From positions 157,921,167 to 157,985,166 of the forward strand of contig NC_080672.1 of assembly GCF_030247195.1 (NCBI RefSeq): a stretch of DNA of 64,000 nucleotides, in the 5' to 3' direction. Origin of the DNA: Topomyia yanbarensis. Lineage: Eukaryota > Arthropoda > Insecta > Diptera > Culicidae. Positions 22,973 through 33,610 of the stretch are shown piece after piece; within the stretch, counting starts at the first letter, position 1; each line of letters starts with the position of its first letter. The notes beneath the pieces are model-generated. The model worked only from the letters and a program-made list of their open reading frames with translations, was not told the origin of the DNA and searched no databases. Position numbers and translations under genes: made by a program.

Positions 22973-23115
22973 GCGGTGCGGATATTGGTGATAAATGGAT
23001 ATACGACACAGCAACCGCAAAGAAAATTTCAAAACCGCGCCGCATATCGCATACCGCAACCGCACTGCACTTACCGCATCACAACCGCGCGGTAGTGCGG
23101 TAGTTCGGGGTTTCG
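22973..23115 (+). mobile_element. hAT-type family E, short decayed copy
   Basis: Starts AGAGTTCGTCGCGGTGCGGA and continues with dense ACCGC/GCGGT words, matching the left ~140 bp of the element at 29873. The rest is missing. Confidence 0.7.
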
Positions 23116-23291
23116 AGTCGAATTAACATTTGAATGTTGGAACGATTAAAATTGTGGTATAATCCTGTTCTTCGGATAAAATTGCTAATGAGAAAGTGAA
23201 GTCATGACAGTAGAAACATTTAACAGTAGTTACCACATTTTTATTATTTATAGCTTAGCGGTGTTCACAACTCCCCATGGTTCACAACTCT
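23116..23291. other. Unassigned spacer
   Basis: No feature beyond AT-rich sequence between two repeat pieces. Confidence 0.4.
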
Positions 23292-23398
23292 CCACCGTCC
23301 CTTACTTTGTTACAGTTTTTTAGATGATATGACATTATTTATGAATGTTTTGTATATCACCAGAAAGCTTATACGAATCCCTCCACAATGAGTTTGTA
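23292..23398 (+). repeat. Repeat family C, copy 1
   Basis: CCACCGTCCCTTACTTTGTT, TTTTTTAGATGATATG and CACCAGAAAGCTTATACGAA recur at 28075-28189 in the same orientation with small changes. Confidence 0.75.
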
Positions 23399-24331
23399 GA
23401 TTGTTATAATCAAACTAGTAGGTGTTTTATGCCTTTTTGAGAAGAGAAAAAAATCAAACTAGTATCAAAAGTGATATTTCGGATTGAATTTGGGCGAAAG
23501 ACATACCATTTCCCTCCGCTCGAAATAAGACCAAAACATACAATCTATTATTATTCAGGATTCAGTTTAAGTAGTAGACACTGGTATAGATATACCAGTA
23601 CACGAACGTGGACCTCGTGGATGGGTCCTTTGTGCTCAAACAAACCTCCTGGAACAATCATCGTTATCCCGATGTAGCATGTAGCTTGTCTACTTTTAAG
23701 TGGGACTTTTTAACCGGAAATCTCTATGGTAATCACCAACAGGATTTTAAACGATAATTGTGCACCAAGCGAAAGGCAGAAATCACTTGTGTCATCATAG
23801 AGATTTCTGGTCCCAATTACGAACGATTTGTTGAGGTTATGTGCACGAAGCTTTACTTCTGTGTAATTTCACCGAATAGATCGTAGAAGTGAGAACAGCC
23901 ACCAAGGGCAATCCATATAGGTACTTAACATAGAAAATACTTATTTGAAAGAAATAACGAATATAAGACTACAATCATATTTATTTCAATTCAATTCCAA
24001 TTTGTATTAAAAATGCTTATTTCATCAAGGTTAGATAGCCGAATCTGATTCAGGGTAAATTTTGACGAAAATTTGGCTTAGGGCATAGAAAATTCGGTTA
24101 CCCTGTTTCTTTAGAGCAACGATCGAATTTCCATCTACTCCCAGGATAATGGTATATTTTCCAAATTCCGGTGGTTGAATTTTGTTTACCTTCCAATACT
24201 TAGTAGACAAGTTTTTATTTAGGCGCGCAATTGTTTTCAGTATTGTATCAGCCCCGTTTTTTTCCGAAAGGCGTGACCATGGGTGTCGAAAAAATCAAAC
24301 GATGAAGCGGTGATATGCGTGTGTACGGTAA
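23399..24331. other. Unassigned stretch
   Basis: A small perfect palindrome ACTGGTATAGATATACCAGT lies at about 23580-23599. The 68-codon frame at 23471-23677 crosses it and has no domain. No gene called. Confidence 0.35.
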
Positions 24332-24333
24332 TA

Positions 24334-24437
24334 CTACGTTCACACTACAGAGTTAAAACACGTTATAATAATTAGCAACATGAAAAATGTCATCAAGATA
24401 GCGTTAAAACACGTTTTAACTCGTAGTGTGAACGTAG
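24334..24437. mobile_element. MITE, 104 bp, TA target duplication
   Basis: The left end CTACGTTCACACTACAGAGT and the right end, reverse-complemented, CTACGTTCACACTACGAGTT pair closely. Each end abuts TA (24332-24333 and 24438-24439). The subterminal word AAAACACGTT occurs on both sides. No coding capacity. Tc1/mariner-type by target site. Confidence 0.85.
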
Positions 24438-24559
24438 TATGAATTCAGGTAACATCTTCCTTTTAGCAATAGAATCCAACGAGTCAGTCAGCCAGTTTAA
24501 GCTGAATGTATCGCGTGAGTTGAACCATCCAGCTCCCTGATTATGACCAGAGCCATCAA

Positions 24560-24850
24560 ACGCGGGCTACAAGTTATAAGGAGCTACGTTTAGCTGGATA
24601 TGCAATAACTTGTCACTCAATTTATTAAAACACATCTGCATCCACGCATTTAATACAATTTTTAACTTGTTTGCATTACGTTGTTTCTGTCTTTTGTCCA
24701 AATTTTTGGTAGGAGAGCTAGATGGACGCTTAGAGTTTTCGGTGGCCTTGGATTTGAGCACCGTCATTTTCCATCACTGAGGCAGGAGAACGTAGGAAAC
24801 TTTCTTCGTCTGATAGACAAATTTGTGACATTCCTCACACTATTTATTAC
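24560..24850 (-). pseudogene. Frameshifted basic ORF, element ORF1-like
   Basis: On the minus strand SDEESFLRSPASVMENDG in one frame joins, after a one-base shift near 24765, KSKATENSKRPSSSPTK and NLDKRQKQRNANK in the next. The Ser/acidic then basic run looks like the N-terminal part of a retroelement ORF1 or a nuclear protein. Family not identified. Confidence 0.3.
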
Positions 24851-24955
24851 CTATCGTTTCTCGATGAACGAATAGTACTGATAACCACATATGTCAAGAT
24901 GTGAATGAAGCTGATTTTCAGAATTTACTAGATCAAAGTTACGAAAGTTGATGAA

Positions 24956-26070
24956 GCAGAGATCGAATTCATAGATGAACAAGCATCGCAAGAATATCCA
25001 GATGAATCTGAAAATAAAAGACCACGAAAAGTAAATCTGAAAGATGTACAGTAGACGAAGAAAAAAATTCGTTCAATCGACGATAAATGGAGAAGATCAC
25101 TTGATCAACCAAGTGTTATACTAACACCTTTACAGTACTTCAAGATGTTTTTTGATGATGCGATGATTTCACATGTAGTGGAAAAAAACTTTTCGCGACG
25201 CAAAACTTTACAGCGTTGAATGCAACAATTAAGGAGTTAGAACAGTATCTAGGAATTTTAGTTTATATGGGGATATTGAAACTACCTGAAATGAGCATGA
25301 TTTGATCTGAAGAACTCCGTATACCACTAATTGCTAACGTCATGAACAGAAATGGGTTTGAACTTTAACTTTACAATATCATACCAATACTTGCAGAGTT
25401 GAGGCAAAATTGCTGGAAGGTGCCTCCAGAGGAGCATCAAGCGATCCATGAGCAAATTTTTTCGTTTAGAGGAAGACATGATATGAAGCAAGATAACCCA
25501 AAGAAACCCAATAAATGGGGTTTCAAAATGTTTACAAGAGCAGGACAGTCCGTTATAGTTTATGATTTCGCGATGTACGTAGGTGATGGAACTTGACCAA
25601 TGTATGGATTAGGGATATAGTTGTTCAATTGGCTGAAACTATCTCATAACGAAAATTTCAAGCTATATTTTGTTAATTAGTTTACTTCAATTCACTCGAT
25701 GATATCTTTGAAGGAAAAAGGAATACTATGTACAGGTGCCATACGGTCAAACCGACGTGGAAAGTGTGATATAGAAATCCAACAAAAAACTTAAAGAAAC
25801 CGGGCGTAGGTCTTACGATTATCGTGTTGAAAGTTCTCATAACCAAGTTTTGGTCAACTGGTATGACTATATGCGGTGTAGAACCCGTAGTTGAATGCAG
25901 TCGATGGAACAATAAAACTAAGAAGTATATTAACCTCAATCAGCTGTAGTATCAGTGTGTAATAAGTTCATGGGAGGTGTTGACTTGGCGGATATGCTGT
26001 GTGCGCTATACCGTGTGAATCACAAATCTTCGAAGTATTACTCAAGAATTTTTTACTGGGTACTAATTTA
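24956..26070 (+). pseudogene. piggyBac-type transposase relic
   Basis: Fragments in order on the plus strand, in shifting frames: PLQYFKMFFDDAMISHVVE, LEQYLGILVYMGILKLPE, LRQNCWKVPPEEHQAIHEQI, NPKKPNKWGFKMFTRAGQS and IVYDFAMYVGDG. After a gap come LYFVN.FTSI, KEKGILCTGAIRSNR and NKFMGGVDLADMLCALYRVN. These are the conserved blocks of piggyBac (DDE) transposases: 'L..F.....L.YMGI', 'EQ...F.GR', 'KP.KWG.K' and 'YN..M.GVD..D'. Stops (e.g. near 25055 and 25305) and frameshifts kill it. The Cys-rich tail and TTAA-bounded ends were not found. Known role: cut-and-paste at TTAA. Confidence 0.85.
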
Positions 26071-26457
26071 GGGGCTTGGAAATCGAAGCACTGAATAGAA
26101 GCAGGCATAGTTCATTCTCTCAAACACTCACGAGTGTATGCATGCTTACCACTGCTCTCAAAACCATCCATCGTGTGTAGTCTGTATTCGGCTATTTTTT
26201 ACCTTCATGAATGTGTATATATGATGAATATATATTCCTTTGAAGCCATCTGCTGTGCAATGCTTCGAAGGCGCTATTGAGCCGTGAAGCAACATCATTC
26301 AGAGAAATTTTTTGCCGATAAGAGAGGCCTACTATACAGCTCAGTTCTCTCCCATTTTCATGAGATTACGATGGTCTAGCAGAAAACATCCATCAGATTG
26401 TTATTCGCAAGGGGTACATTTCGCAAGCGATTTTATCCCTGATTTTGAACCTGTATG
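26071..26457. other. Unassigned stretch
   Basis: Between the piggyBac relic and the next MITE; no recognised frame. Could contain the piggyBac 3' end. Confidence 0.35.
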
Positions 26458-26462
26458 TATAA

Positions 26463-26738
26463 CCACAGATAACAGACGTTTAGGCTCGATTTGAATCGTG
26501 TGTAAATACCCGCTGCTGAAATTCCGAATAAATCAGACATCTGAAACATGTTTGGCAAACGTTTGCAGATGGCGCAGTGATCACTACAATGCATTTAGAG
26601 TGCAACTGTCAAACACGTGTAGCAAACAGTTGCGCAGATGGCAATAGTGAAACACGGATTTTCAACGTATATCAATTTGAAAGTTTACACAGGTTTTTGA
26701 AGAAAGTTTGTTCTAGCCTAAACGTCTGTTATCTGTGG
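26463..26738. mobile_element. MITE, 276 bp, TATAA target duplication
   Basis: Inverted ends CCACAGATAACAGACGTTTA and its complement TAAACGTCTGTTATCTGTGG. Direct repeats TATAA at 26458-26462 and 26739-26743 fit a 5-bp target duplication. The interior carries GTTTGGCAAACGTTTGC and GCAGATGGC words in opposite senses. No transposase. Confidence 0.8.
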
Positions 26739-26743
26739 TATAA

Positions 26744-28074
26744 CTTTACTTGGGTAATATCGGGTAATTTTAGGTCGCTGATTACAATTAAAGTCTCAAT
26801 TGTTATAGTTGTAGTAGGGGGAGGAATGAGATAGGACTTAAAGTATGCTTTTTCTGGCGATTCAGAGTGCTAAGATATTCAGTCAATTTACATATTTTAA
26901 TGCAGCATTTATGCAATATGTTCATTAATTTTCATTGCAAACTATTTCAAATTGATTAAGTGACCGTGGATCTCCGAGAGCGTTTTAAAAACAAAATTGT
27001 TTCATGGTGTACATTATAACGGAGCAATATCTATTGAACCAATCGGACGGTTGTCGGTGATATTGAAAATGAAATTTTTTTCAAGAGCGTACAATTCGCC
27101 AATGAATTTTAATCTATCAAACCCCGAATTTTCCACTTTGACTAATAAGCTTTGGTAAGCAATCTTTAGGTTAGATATATCTTATTCGATTAATAACCAA
27201 AATCATTTAATAAATTTCAGTGGGTGCTGGATCATTAGGCCGAAAGCCGGTAGGCCGAAAGTCGTAACTACTTTAGAAAGTCGTAACTACGTTACTACTA
27301 ACTACTAAATACAGCTGTTGGTAATTCATGGCTTAAATGCCGACGTAATGCTGTATTATCAGGTTTGAGTGAAAAGGAAGGATTTTCTTTGGTTAAATTT
27401 TCCACGGTAATTGGAAAGAGTTTGTTGTATTCAATGGCGGGTGCTACTAGAAAACGTGGTCGACCAAGTAACTCTTATTCAAAAAAACCTAACGGAACAT
27501 AAATCACGCCAAGTACTTCTGAATGATGATATTCTATTTGATGGTGTTAACCATTTCTCTGAGTTTAAAAAACCTAACCTAAATGAAATGAGGATTTTTT
27601 TCATGTTTGACTATATATTGATGGATATAGTCTTAAAAACTGAATGGTTTTTTTATATGAAATAAACTATTATAATCAAATGATTACGGTTGTTTCTATA
27701 TCTTCACGCCCAATGTTGTTTATAAACAACAATCCGTAGAACTTAAACGTGTATTCTGAAATCCATATTTTCAGTTTTTTGAGTTATTTGGTCTCTAGCT
27801 GCCTTCCTGCACCAAGAAAAAAAATGTTGCACCACCAGGAAAAAGTTGAGCATAAAAGGATTAGGGATCCTGGATGGTAATATAATATTTAGCTAAATTT
27901 CGTTGCAAATAAAACAAATTTACACAAATCGTCATATTCTTCACATGCGGATCAACTTAATTAACAGATTTTCCAACTCCATGTTAGATTACTGATTCGA
28001 GCTCCTTGTTTAAAAACAATTTTTTGACGACAATTGCGTATCCTTAACTTGTGTAGCTTATCTGCTGTTTGTCC
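26744..28074. other. AT-rich stretch with a short AT-hook-like frame
   Basis: 27236-27290 has direct repeats TAGGCCGAAAG and AAGTCGTAACTAC. At ~27425 a 22-codon frame begins MAGATRKRGRPSNSY, containing the AT-hook core RGRP, which often begins transposase or chromatin proteins; too short to call. The 84-codon frame at 27411-27665 overlaps it in another frame. Confidence 0.3.
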
Positions 28075-28189
28075 CCACCGTCCCCTACTTTTTACAGTTT
28101 TTTAGATGATATGTCAAAATTGAAATTATTGATGTATATTTTGTATATCACCAGAAAGCTTATACGAATCCCTCCACAATGAGTTTGTA
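28075..28189 (+). repeat. Repeat family C, copy 2
   Basis: Second copy of 23292-23398 (CCACCGTCCCCTACTTTTTA ... CCTCCACAATGAGTTTGTA). Confidence 0.75.
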
Positions 28190-28297
28190 CAGGCCAGTGG
28201 GCAAGGGGAGAGGGGAGGGTTGGGGGTTCAACCCCCCCCCCCTCATGAGGGTTTTAAATTACTTTTGAAATTTTATTAATTTTCTTTTCTGCTGCAG

Positions 28298-28406
28298 CGC
28301 CCATAGTTTTCGGCCAGCATCAACCCTGGAAAATTTCTCCAAGTGGTGCACCATGGAAGCTAATTTGCTGGGTTACATCACCAGCTACAGCCTTAAGCTA
28401 AGCTGA
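28298..28406 (+). CDS. Candidate last coding exon, unknown protein
   Basis: A textbook acceptor (TAATTTTCTTTTCTGCTGCAG) ends at 28297. From 28299 a 35-codon frame reads AHSFRPASTLENFSK, WCTMEANLLG, YITSYSLKLS and stops at TGA 28404-28406. An AATAAA at 28454-28459 lies 48 nt past the stop, followed by T-rich sequence. Composition is balanced and the peptide is non-repetitive. One exon base (28298) precedes the first full codon, so the upstream exon should end two bases into a codon; I could not find it, and family C repeat sits 108 bp upstream. Protein family not recognised. This is the strongest host-exon candidate in the window. Confidence 0.5.
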
Positions 28407-28453
28407 TATTTTGATGCACTCGCGCTTTCCAAGCCATATGCTTACGGAAAACG

Positions 28454-28459
28454 AATAAA
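28454..28459 (+). promoter_or_regulatory. Candidate poly(A) signal AATAAA
   Basis: Lies 48 nt downstream of the TGA at 28404 and is followed by CACTTTGTTTAATT. Placement supports 28298-28406 as a terminal exon. Confidence 0.45.
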
Positions 28460-28679
28460 CACTTTGTTTAATTAAACACAGTTTGTTGCTGCTAGCAGCA
28501 GACGGCGACACTGTTGTAGAAAGTAAAGGCCTCCGAGTATGAGTCATAATGAACTACTGATTCATCCACCGGGGTCTTTACTCTCGCGAGCGTGGAAAGA
28601 ATGTTTTGTTTAGGTCTGAGACTCTCTCAGAGTAAAGTCTACACAGATGACATGATAAAAGTCTTTTGTGTCAAATCGA

Positions 28680-29351
28680 AAAAGGGTCAGTCGTAATAAG
28701 TTAATTAGCGTTCGCGCGCCTAGCAGGTGCCGCGCGAGGTGTAAGTTAGTCGGTACTCAGCCAATCAGGGATTTAGAAGAAGAATTATTTTGAGCGAAGA
28801 TTACGCTGAAGCGAAAGTGATTTGGGCGCTGATACGGTAGTATTCAGGATTACAATAAAACTGTGAAAAATTATTCCTTACACTGGAAACAAATATACTG
28901 CAAACCGTTTTGACACATGAAATATCATTTGAGTTCGTTTACTCTAGAGACAAATCAATGAAGAAACCAAAGACGAAACTTTGCGAGGGTGGATGAAAAG
29001 GGATGTATGTCAAGTTAGACGGCTTCTCGGCTTCTCTGAAGAATCGGTTCACGTTTCGACAAGCTTCGATATTAGCAACAGTAGTGAGCAGATAGCACAT
29101 GTCGGTCAGCGGGCTAGCAACGGCAGCTAAGGAGAAAAAACACGAAGTTGGAGAAAATCGGGATATCGTTGTCTAGAGAAATTTTATGATTATTCCGTTG
29201 GAGTGGCAGCGAAATGGATCGCGAAAACGGTATAGGGTGAAATACTGCCGCCAAGAAGTTCTCAGCACCAGCTAGCAGATAAATAGGAACGACTAGCACC
29301 AAGAAGGATAAGAAACCCGGCGAAGGTGGTTGTAAACACATGTAAATCCTT
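28680..29351 (+). promoter_or_regulatory. Possible 5' region or UTR of a second gene
   Basis: GC-richer than its surroundings: GCGTTCGCGCGCCTAGCAGG and an E-box-like CAGGTG near 28722, and CCAAT at 28761-28765. Many purine-rich words follow (GAAGAAG, GGAGAAAAAACACGAAG) with few long frames, like an untranslated leader. It precedes the exon candidate at 29352. No clear TATA/initiator pair was found, so the start is undefined. Confidence 0.25.
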
Positions 29352-29417
29352 ATGGTCGATACCACCGGATCAGTTCATGTACCAACAGGGTACGATATTT
29401 GCAGTAGACCTGAGCAG
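29352..29417 (+). CDS. Possible first coding exon
   Basis: ATG at 29352 begins MVDTTGSVHVPTGYDICSRP and two more residues, and ends in phase 0 at CAG, followed by the strong donor GTGAGA (CAG/GTGAGA). The 66-nt size suits a first coding exon. No continuing exon was found in the window; the hAT-type element begins 455 bp further on. A 73-codon minus-strand frame covers the same DNA and is an alternative, as is a non-coding leader. Confidence 0.25.
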
Positions 29418-29864
29418 GTGAGATATATCGCGAAGGTTTGACAGCAAGTAAGGAAATGTAGCTATGGATAAAAACATGACGATTAACAAAAAACAAAATA
29501 AGCAAGAACACAATCCTTACTAAATCAGTACTTAACGGTTGCCCTGAATGGATGAGGATTACTAGATACAAGAGGTTTAAGTTTAGTCGGTTGGTTTAAC
29601 AACTACTACAACCCAATCCGAATCCACCACGAGCCAGCAGGCAGCGTACAGTAGTCGGAAGTGTCAAAAACGTGAACTTGATTCACTGGAGGCCAAACCA
29701 TTGAATATATTCATAGGGTGTCTTTGGAGAAATTGTTCGTATGAATATTCTCCATAATCTGATAAAAATAAAAATTAGGCATGGCTTACTATGATTGAAC
29801 TAGAAAAAATGACTTTTTAAGTTTTAGAAATGCTCATAATCAAGAATTTTGTTGAACAACTGTA
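29418..29864. other. Unassigned, intron-like
   Basis: No repeat copy or domain recognised. Would be intron if the donor at 29418 is used. Confidence 0.35.
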
Positions 29865-29872
29865 ACTTTTAG

Positions 29873-31528
29873 TAGGGTTCGTCGCGGTGCGGATGTGGGC
29901 GGTAAATGGATAGTCCGCACCGCAACCGCAAAAAAATAATAAAACCGCACCGCTTACCGCAACCGCATTGCATTTACCGCACCGCACCGCGCGGTAATGC
30001 GGTAAATGCGGTAAAAATCATGTATTTTAAAAATTGTGCTGAAAAATTAGTCATTTGTTTTGTATAGCCATATATAGTAAAATGTTATTCTTATTTACAC
30101 GAAAATTATCTTTGACGGACTCCTCAGAATGTAACATTTATGAAAATATTCAACTTTGCTTAATTTAATTTAAGTTTAATTAAGATGGGTAAGGGGTTTG
30201 GCGCGAAAAAAAACGCTTTTTCACGATTTTTTTAAAACCTTGCGTGAAGCGAACTGATCAAAACTTTTGTACATTATAGTGTATCATTTCAATAACATGC
30301 TGTAATTTTTCCATGCAAAAATATCCACAAACGACTTGGTAACGAAGCTTTTTGCAGAACAGAACGTCTCTGGAAAAATATGATTTGCTGTGTTACCTGC
30401 CATTCAAAAACTACTTAACCAATTTCTTTCAAACTTTGTATACAGATTCTATATAAAAATACCTAACCCCTACGTTGAAGTTTCGAGATAAATTTTCAAT
30501 TAAGGCAAAAACTGTCCAAACTATGCAAAATTTGGCATCTGGGCTAACTTTGACACTTGTCACAATGTGAAGGAAGACTTTAAGAAACACAAAAAAACGC
30601 AATGCCCTACACTAACTTCGAAAGTTTTACTTTCAAAAAGTTACAAAATTCTCCTAACTGAAAAATATTATTTGTTAATTTGATAGAAAATTCCCAGTTG
30701 GACGAACAATAGACGCACGCGAAAAGAAATTCTTCCAAATTCGTTTGGTTTGATTGATTAATTACATTCTTTGGATTGTTTTTAAGTCGTATCATTAGTT
30801 CATCTCTAAGTTCTCCAAATTAATCAAAATTCATAGTTGAGAATGTCATCGAAAACGATTCATAATTCCTCGATTGCCAAAACGAATCAGGAGAAATGAA
30901 ACATTTTGTAATTGGGTTTGACAGTAAAATTCAATTGTTTTTCAATGATTCAAATTAAATTTTTTCCTTTGAAGTATAAAATGAATAGTTTTTAAAATAT
31001 GTCGTAAAAATAATGGTGCTAAATTATATTGGACACAGCTTATAGATTTTATTTCTTAGTAACAGTATGTTTTATCATATTTGAATGACCAAAATGTAAA
31101 AAATCAAGTAGCGATAGGTCGAATACAGATTATTTTCGGATTTCTTTTCAAATCATTGTCAAGTCCATGGAAATTAGAGCAATTAAATGTTTATCATGTT
31201 TCTCTATTGTAGAGTAATCAATAAAACTCGAATGTTCTGACAGAGAGATGTTCGTAATAATGATATTGCTAAGCATTCGTTCAGAAAATAAATTTAGTTG
31301 CGTCCTTCTCAAATGGTAAAAGTCATAGTTTTAATTCACTTTTTAATGCAGACTGCAGACTTTATCAATTATTTTTTGAAGTGCGGTTGCGGTAATACCG
31401 CGCGGTAAAAGCTCATTTCCCGCACCGCATCCGCGGGAAAAAGTGCCTCACCGCACCGCAGTTTTTGCGGTGCGGGTGCGGTAAATACCGCGCGGTTGCG
31501 GTAATTGCCGCAACCGCGACGAACCCTA
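29873..31528 (+). mobile_element. hAT-type element family E, 1656 bp, 8-bp target duplication
   Basis: Ends TAGGGTTCGTCGCGGTGCGG and, reverse-complemented right end, TAGGGTTCGTCGCGGTTGCG. Perfect 8-bp direct repeats ACTTTTAG flank it (29865-29872 and 31529-31536). TAGGG-type ends plus 8-bp duplication are the hAT signature. About 130-150 bp inside each end are packed with ACCGC/GCGGT words, likely transposase-binding subterminal repeats and strikingly GC-rich against an AT-rich interior. The interior has no hAT transposase motifs that I can see (longest frame 62 codons, 30607-30795), so it is non-autonomous. Relatives: 22973-23115 and 63035-64000. Confidence 0.9.
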
Positions 31529-31536
31529 ACTTTTAG

Positions 31537-31629
31537 GACTTAAGATTATCGATTGATAAAGGGTTTTCTAAGGCAACCCCCTCAAATTTAGTTTTTTTTA
31601 ATATAACTTTATTCACTGTAACTTTTCGA
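31537..31629. other. Short spacer
   Basis: AT-rich spacer between the hAT-type element and family B. Confidence 0.4.
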
Positions 31630-31926
31630 ACCGCGTGGCTTTCTTCTGTCGGTTCTCGCGGTAAAGATGGACAAGTCTGTCTATGCCAGGAGCCATGCCG
31701 TGAACTCGAGTGATTCGTAGTGATGCTGTCTAAGCTCGACCCTCATTAGCAGAAGACAAAAGTTAAGCCCGTACGATATTAAGCCTGTTCTAATGACCCT
31801 GCCACTTATAGTTTTCTGATCTGTATACTTCACATCCTTGCTCTCACTTGAGTACTATGGCTCTAATTTTCATAACTTTCCCTACCCAGTAATCTCTAGA
31901 TAATTGAATGTCGTAAAATTTAAAAA
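31630..31926 (+). repeat. Repeat family B, copy 2 (left end missing)
   Basis: Shares GAACTCGAGTGATTCGTAGT, AGTTAAGCCCGTACGATATT and CTTTCCCTACCCAGTAATCT with the copies at 2124 and 50822. The right end is followed by GACTAACATAGTCG (31936), a block also found inverted at 47211-47245. Confidence 0.8.
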
Positions 31927-33504
31927 ATAATATGTGACTAACATAGTCGAAATAAAAAAGGAAAAAAGAATTTTATTTTTTTTACATCAACTTCAACTGC
32001 GTATAGAGAGAAAGGTGCAAACCAATTTGACGAGCAGGCACTATTTTCAATGTCCAGACTACCCATAATAAAGGTATGAAATTTTGATGCGTGGCACTCT
32101 ATAGCCCAATGAATAGGATAAGCTCATTTTGTAATATTTATTTATTTTTTTCATTTAAAAATCAACGAAAAAAAATTTTTTTTTCGGATTTTTTTTCGTA
32201 AAATTTCACTTCGCTAGAAATAATAACAAAACACATAATCTATTTTTAATGCCAAAACGGCTGATTTTAGGCCAATAACATCTTCGGAGATGTTAGTGAA
32301 TGTAATACGCCCTTTCATTTAATATTGTGGTTTTGCGGATTAGTCCTCCTGCAAGTGAGATATTAAAAAAAATCTTTTCAGTGATTGAATTGAGATTATG
32401 TCTTCAGCAAATTTGTAGCGCCTACTTTTGCGAACAGTTTAACTGAAAACAACAAATATTTATCTTGAATATATTAAAAGTTATGGCTTAGTCTTCGTAG
32501 ATTACCCTGTGTCGCCTATTAATTGTTCAATATAGTAATGATGTTTTTGAATAAGCCGAATATTGTTTTAAGGATGGTATCAGGATATTCTGTACCTGAT
32601 CTATTAGACGGAATGTCATAGTTGTTGAGTCACATCAATACCTGCATGAAAACACGTCAATAGAAACTCATTCCGGAGTTCTGAAACCAATCATAATCCT
32701 CAGAATTTCAATCATGTTGAGCTCATCTTTGAAGAGATCTACCAAAATATGGATTGGAGTCAATTTCTCGAGTAGGAAGCGAAACTGGACTAGGTTGAAT
32801 CTCTATGAAACATAGAACTGCTCCCAAAAAATTGCAAAACTTTCATCATTTGCCGACAATGTATTTGTTTGAGGAATACGTAGAGGTGAGACGAAAACTT
32901 ATTCTCATTAATAATAATGACAATAGCACGTTTCGAAAGATAATTTGAAAAATGCTTTTTTCTGTTTGAGTTTAGCTGGTCCGGATCGATCTTTATTGGC
33001 CTTTGATTTTTGTTGTATTATCAATTATATCAATAGGTAAAATAAATGTTCGAAACCAGTTTTTTAAGGCCATATCACATCATTTCGAAACTGCCAATTT
33101 CGTCGCCAATAGAAAATCATCTGATAAAATAATTCTGGCGTTAAATCCACCTGAAAGTAATTATGGAGATTTTATTCTTCAATCAAGTTTAGTTCGAGTG
33201 TTTATAAATAATAAAATTCACACTTTATACAAGGAGTTTGTGAAACTCACATTAAAAAGTTATTTTGAAAAGACTACATTCATGAATATTTCGTAAATAT
33301 CGTTTTAAAGCTTGATATACTCCCTGCATATAGTATGTACCTTCAACAAAGTTGTTTTAAATAACAGTTTAAAAATTGCTAAACGCACTATATTTTTGCT
33401 ACCATATTTTTGAAGAATTAATTCTCCATATTTACATCAAGAAGATTTAATTGCTCAAATTATTATGTCAGAAGATGGGATGTTTAAGTTGGAAGACTTC
33501 TTCA
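31927..33504. other. AT-rich stretch, nothing recognised
   Basis: The 97-codon plus frame at 33003-33296 (MIFVVLSIISIGKINVRNQF...) is AT-driven, lacks domains and is judged chance. Apart from the 31936-31968 shared block, no repeat is identified. Confidence 0.4.
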
Positions 33505-33610
33505 AATTTTTTAAAACTTCAAAGAAAATCGGAATTATGATATTTTGACAGTAAGTTCGATTTTCACCAAACTCCCACTAAACAGAATTTTCGGCTACGT
33601 CACTGATTCC
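33505..33610 (-). repeat. Repeat family I, copy 1
   Basis: GACAGTAAGTTCGATTTTCA, CCAAACTCCCAC and GGCTACGTCACTGA pair with the inverted sequence at 52267-52370. A common insect repeat style ('gtcagtgacgtagcc'). Confidence 0.65.

Noticed and set aside
27425..27493. AT-hook-like MAGATRKRGRP frame as a gene start
   Set aside because: Stops after 22 codons with no donor nearby; kept only as a note.
33003..33296. 97-codon plus-strand frame
   Set aside because: AT-driven, no motif, no splice or poly(A) context; judged chance.
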